DNA from: Entamoeba invadens IP1
Taxonomy: Eukaryota > Evosea > Mastigamoebida > Endamoebidae
Direction of reading: 5' to 3'
NCBI RefSeq assembly: GCF_000330505.1
Contig: NW_004191893.1
Span: 185,054 to 195,654 of the forward strand
DNA length: 10,601 nt
Shown here one piece after another: positions 9,451-10,601 of this stretch (the stretch's first letter is position 1; the number at the start of each line of letters is the position of its first letter). The notes below the pieces were generated by a model. It was not told where the DNA came from, searched no databases, and saw only the letters and a list, made by a program, of their open reading frames with translations. Made by a program: the position numbers and the translations under genes.

Positions 9451-9457
9451 AACTCGA
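9451..9457 (+). promoter_or_regulatory. AACTCGA motif just upstream of APC11 start
   Basis: AACTCGA lies 14 bases before the ATG. The same heptamer is found 28 bases before the MON2-like ATG (5302-5308) and 25 bases before the UBL-TECR-like ATG (9806-9812). It may be an initiator or a variant of the Entamoeba GAAC core element. It is absent near the PH-domain gene, so it is not universal. Confidence 0.35.
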
Positions 9458-9464
9458 TTTACAG

Positions 9465-9725
9465 ATGTCGGTGGAAATTATCGAATGGAATGAAATAGCG
9501 GAGTGGAGTTGGGATCTGGCGGACGACTCGTGCGCGTTTTGTCAATCATCGATGGATAGTTGTTGTCCGTTTTGCACTCTCCCCGGCGAGTCATGTCCAC
9601 CAACTGTGGGGGTGTGTGGGCACACGTTTCATAAACACTGCATCGACACGTGGCTTGAGAAAAACACGACGTGCCCCTTATGCAGGAAGCAATGGGCTGT
9701 TTCTGAGCCAATGGAAATCGAATAA
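9465..9725 (+). CDS. APC11: Anaphase-promoting complex subunit 11 (RING-H2)
   Basis: This intronless gene encodes 86 residues, against 84 in human APC11. It is the RING subunit of the APC/C ubiquitin ligase: with the cullin-like APC2 it recruits the E2 enzyme that ubiquitinates cyclins and securin. The N-terminal strand [15 protein letters not shown] matches the part of APC11 that inserts into APC2. Zinc ligands are visible as Cys23/Cys26, the CCPFC cluster (33-37), Cys44, Cys51-x-His53-x2-His56-x2-Cys59 and Cys70-x2-Cys73, followed by Trp77. The CPLC ending rather than CPLD, together with the CCPxC cluster, separates it from its paralogue RBX1. The ATG at 9465 gives the family's usual N-terminus; an in-frame extension upstream has only a GTG and is AT-rich leader. 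It starts 117 bp after the MON2-like stop. Confidence 0.94.
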   Translation: MSVEIIEWNEIAEWSWDLADDSCAFCQSSMDSCCPFCTLPGESCPPTVGVCGHTFHKHCIDTWLEKNTTCPLCRKQWAVSEPMEIE

Positions 9726-9805
9726 AGACGACTACTTGTGAGATAATAAAATTTTGAACGAAAATTGGTATTGTTTTGTTATTCAGTGTTTCAAATACTA
9801 AAAAG

Positions 9806-9812
9806 AACTCGA
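9806..9812 (+). promoter_or_regulatory. AACTCGA / GAAC promoter motif of the UBL-TECR-like gene
   Basis: GAACTCGAAGAACTGA (9805-9820) holds two GAAC tetramers nine bases apart, the first overlapping AACTCGA, starting 26 bases before the ATG at 9831. GAAC is the core of a known E. histolytica promoter element. The 105-bp gap from the APC11 stop at 9725 leaves little room for other control sequence. Confidence 0.35.
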
Positions 9813-9830
9813 AGAACTGAATAAGTAGAC

Positions 9831-10601
9831 ATGCACATCACACTGAAATGCGAAGGAAAAGAATACCCAATGACTGTTGAAGAGACAGACGACGTTATGA
9901 CAGTAAAAATGCGACTGGACAATGTCATTGATCTCTCCGTTGACCGAATGGAATTGCATTTCAACGCCCTCATTATGGAGAAAAACGGGTATCCGATAGT
10001 GAAATATGGCGTAACAGACGGTTCCGAAATTGTGGTGAGGGTTTTACCAAACCAACTGCACACATCACTTCTCTTTCCTTCGGGAGCTATTTATAGTACC
10101 GCTGCAATTCTTTTAATCTTCTTCTCGACACACAACCACTTCCCAAGCTTGGAGGAAACTACTGAAGCCACAGCTCTGATCAGTTCAATTGTTCTTATCA
10201 TTTACTTGGGCGTCAAAAGTATTCTTTCGTTGACGATTGATGTTCCTTCGAAAAGCACGATTGGTGTCTACAGAGCAATTGCGACTTCGATGTCTATTGT
10301 CGCCATCTGCATCATGTTGACGTACGACGTGTGTCACAGGAAAAGTGAGACATCGGTGCTGTCGACGATCGTTGGTGGAATTAACTGTATGAGCTGCTTG
10401 GCGGGGTTGTTGTATCACCACTCGTACTTTTCATCATGTTATAATCAGTACAACGAATTGGTTGACTTTCCACAAAACATATTGTACCGGTACATTTCCT
10501 GCCCAAATCTGTTGTTTGAGGCACTCTTCTTTACTGCATTTATGATATGCACATCATTCACAGTGACTTCCGTATTGTTGTGTGTTGCTGCTTGGACGTT
10601 T
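9831..10601 (+). CDS. Ubiquitin-like plus TECR/Tsc13-type reductase-like membrane protein, 3' partial
   Basis: The frame is open for 257 codons to the window edge. Residues 1-72 form a ubiquitin-like domain (starts MHITLKCEGK; TDGSEIVVRVL at 62-72), as in TECR/Tsc13, the ER trans-2-enoyl-CoA reductase of very-long-chain fatty acid elongation. About five hydrophobic segments follow (about 80-98, 114-134, 149-165, 176-195, 231-255). The segment FPQNILYRYISCPNLLFEAL (213-232) matches the conserved family stretch ending SCPNYxxE and marks the steroid 5-alpha-reductase C-terminal fold. Two differences stand out: the Tyr after SCPN, reported as essential in yeast Tsc13, is Leu227 here, and the His-containing VHRFS region after the conserved Lys (here perhaps Lys129) is not recognisable. 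It may be a diverged paralogue with altered or no reductase activity. A further exon or C-terminal residues lie outside the window. Family call is moderately firm; activity is doubtful. Confidence 0.75.
   Translation, partial: MHITLKCEGKEYPMTVEETDDVMTVKMRLDNVIDLSVDRMELHFNALIMEKNGYPIVKYGVTDGSEIVVRVLPNQLHTSLLFPSGAIYSTAAILLIFFSTHNHFPSLEETTEATALISSIVLIIYLGVKSILSLTIDVPSKSTIGVYRAIATSMSIVAICIMLTYDVCHRKSETSVLSTIVGGINCMSCLAGLLYHHSYFSSCYNQYNELVDFPQNILYRYISCPNLLFEALFFTAFMICTSFTVTSVLLCVAAWTF

Noticed and set aside
9438..9464. N-terminal extension of APC11 from GTG 9438
   Set aside because: GTG is not an expected start in a nuclear gene, the nine extra codons are AT-rich leader, and the ATG at 9465 matches the family's N-terminus.
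9465..9725. RBX1 as the identity of the RING protein
   Set aside because: RBX1 has Asp in the final zinc-ligand motif (CPLD) and a longer N-terminus. This protein has CPLC and the CCPxC cluster of APC11.

Overview
The window looks like nuclear DNA of an amoebozoan of the genus Entamoeba. Three genes are each interrupted by one very short intron (47, 55 and 88 bp) that begins with GTTTGT, the 5' splice signal typical of that genus. Genes are packed closely on one strand, and a GTATTTAAAC box matches the known Entamoeba TATA-like consensus. Coding sequence is less AT-extreme than I would expect of E. histolytica, so an E. invadens-like species is my guess; this is an inference from composition only.

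Layout, all on the + strand. (1) 2-2931: class I phosphoinositide 3-kinase catalytic subunit, cut off at its 5' end by the window, with one intron near the 3' end. (2) 2932-3656: a 725-bp intergenic stretch with a perfect hairpin, a pair of 12-bp direct repeats and one weak coding-like remnant, but no gene I can defend. (3) 3657-5151: a protein with a PH domain of cytohesin/GRP1 type, a low-complexity linker and a roughly 300-residue C-terminal region I do not recognise; one intron. (4) 5330-9347: a 1309-residue alpha-helical protein that best fits the MON2 family (relatives of the large Arf exchange factors, lacking a Sec7 domain); one intron. (5) 9465-9725: APC11, the RING-H2 subunit of the anaphase-promoting complex. 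(6) 9831 to the window end: a ubiquitin-like domain joined to a membrane domain of the TECR/Tsc13 enoyl reductase family, with several signature residues apparently lost; its 3' end is outside the window.

The genes do not form an operon, and most neighbours have unrelated housekeeping roles (lipid signalling, Golgi-endosome traffic, cell cycle, lipid elongation). The one suggestive pairing is the first two genes: a kinase expected to make PI(3,4,5)P3 lies directly upstream of a PH protein with the basic motif expected to bind that lipid. I see no mobile element, tRNA, rRNA or CRISPR array. The most useful leads are a zinc-ribbon-like cysteine cluster inside the PI3K C2 domain, the unrecognised C-terminal domain of the PH protein, and the substituted active-site region of the TECR-like protein.
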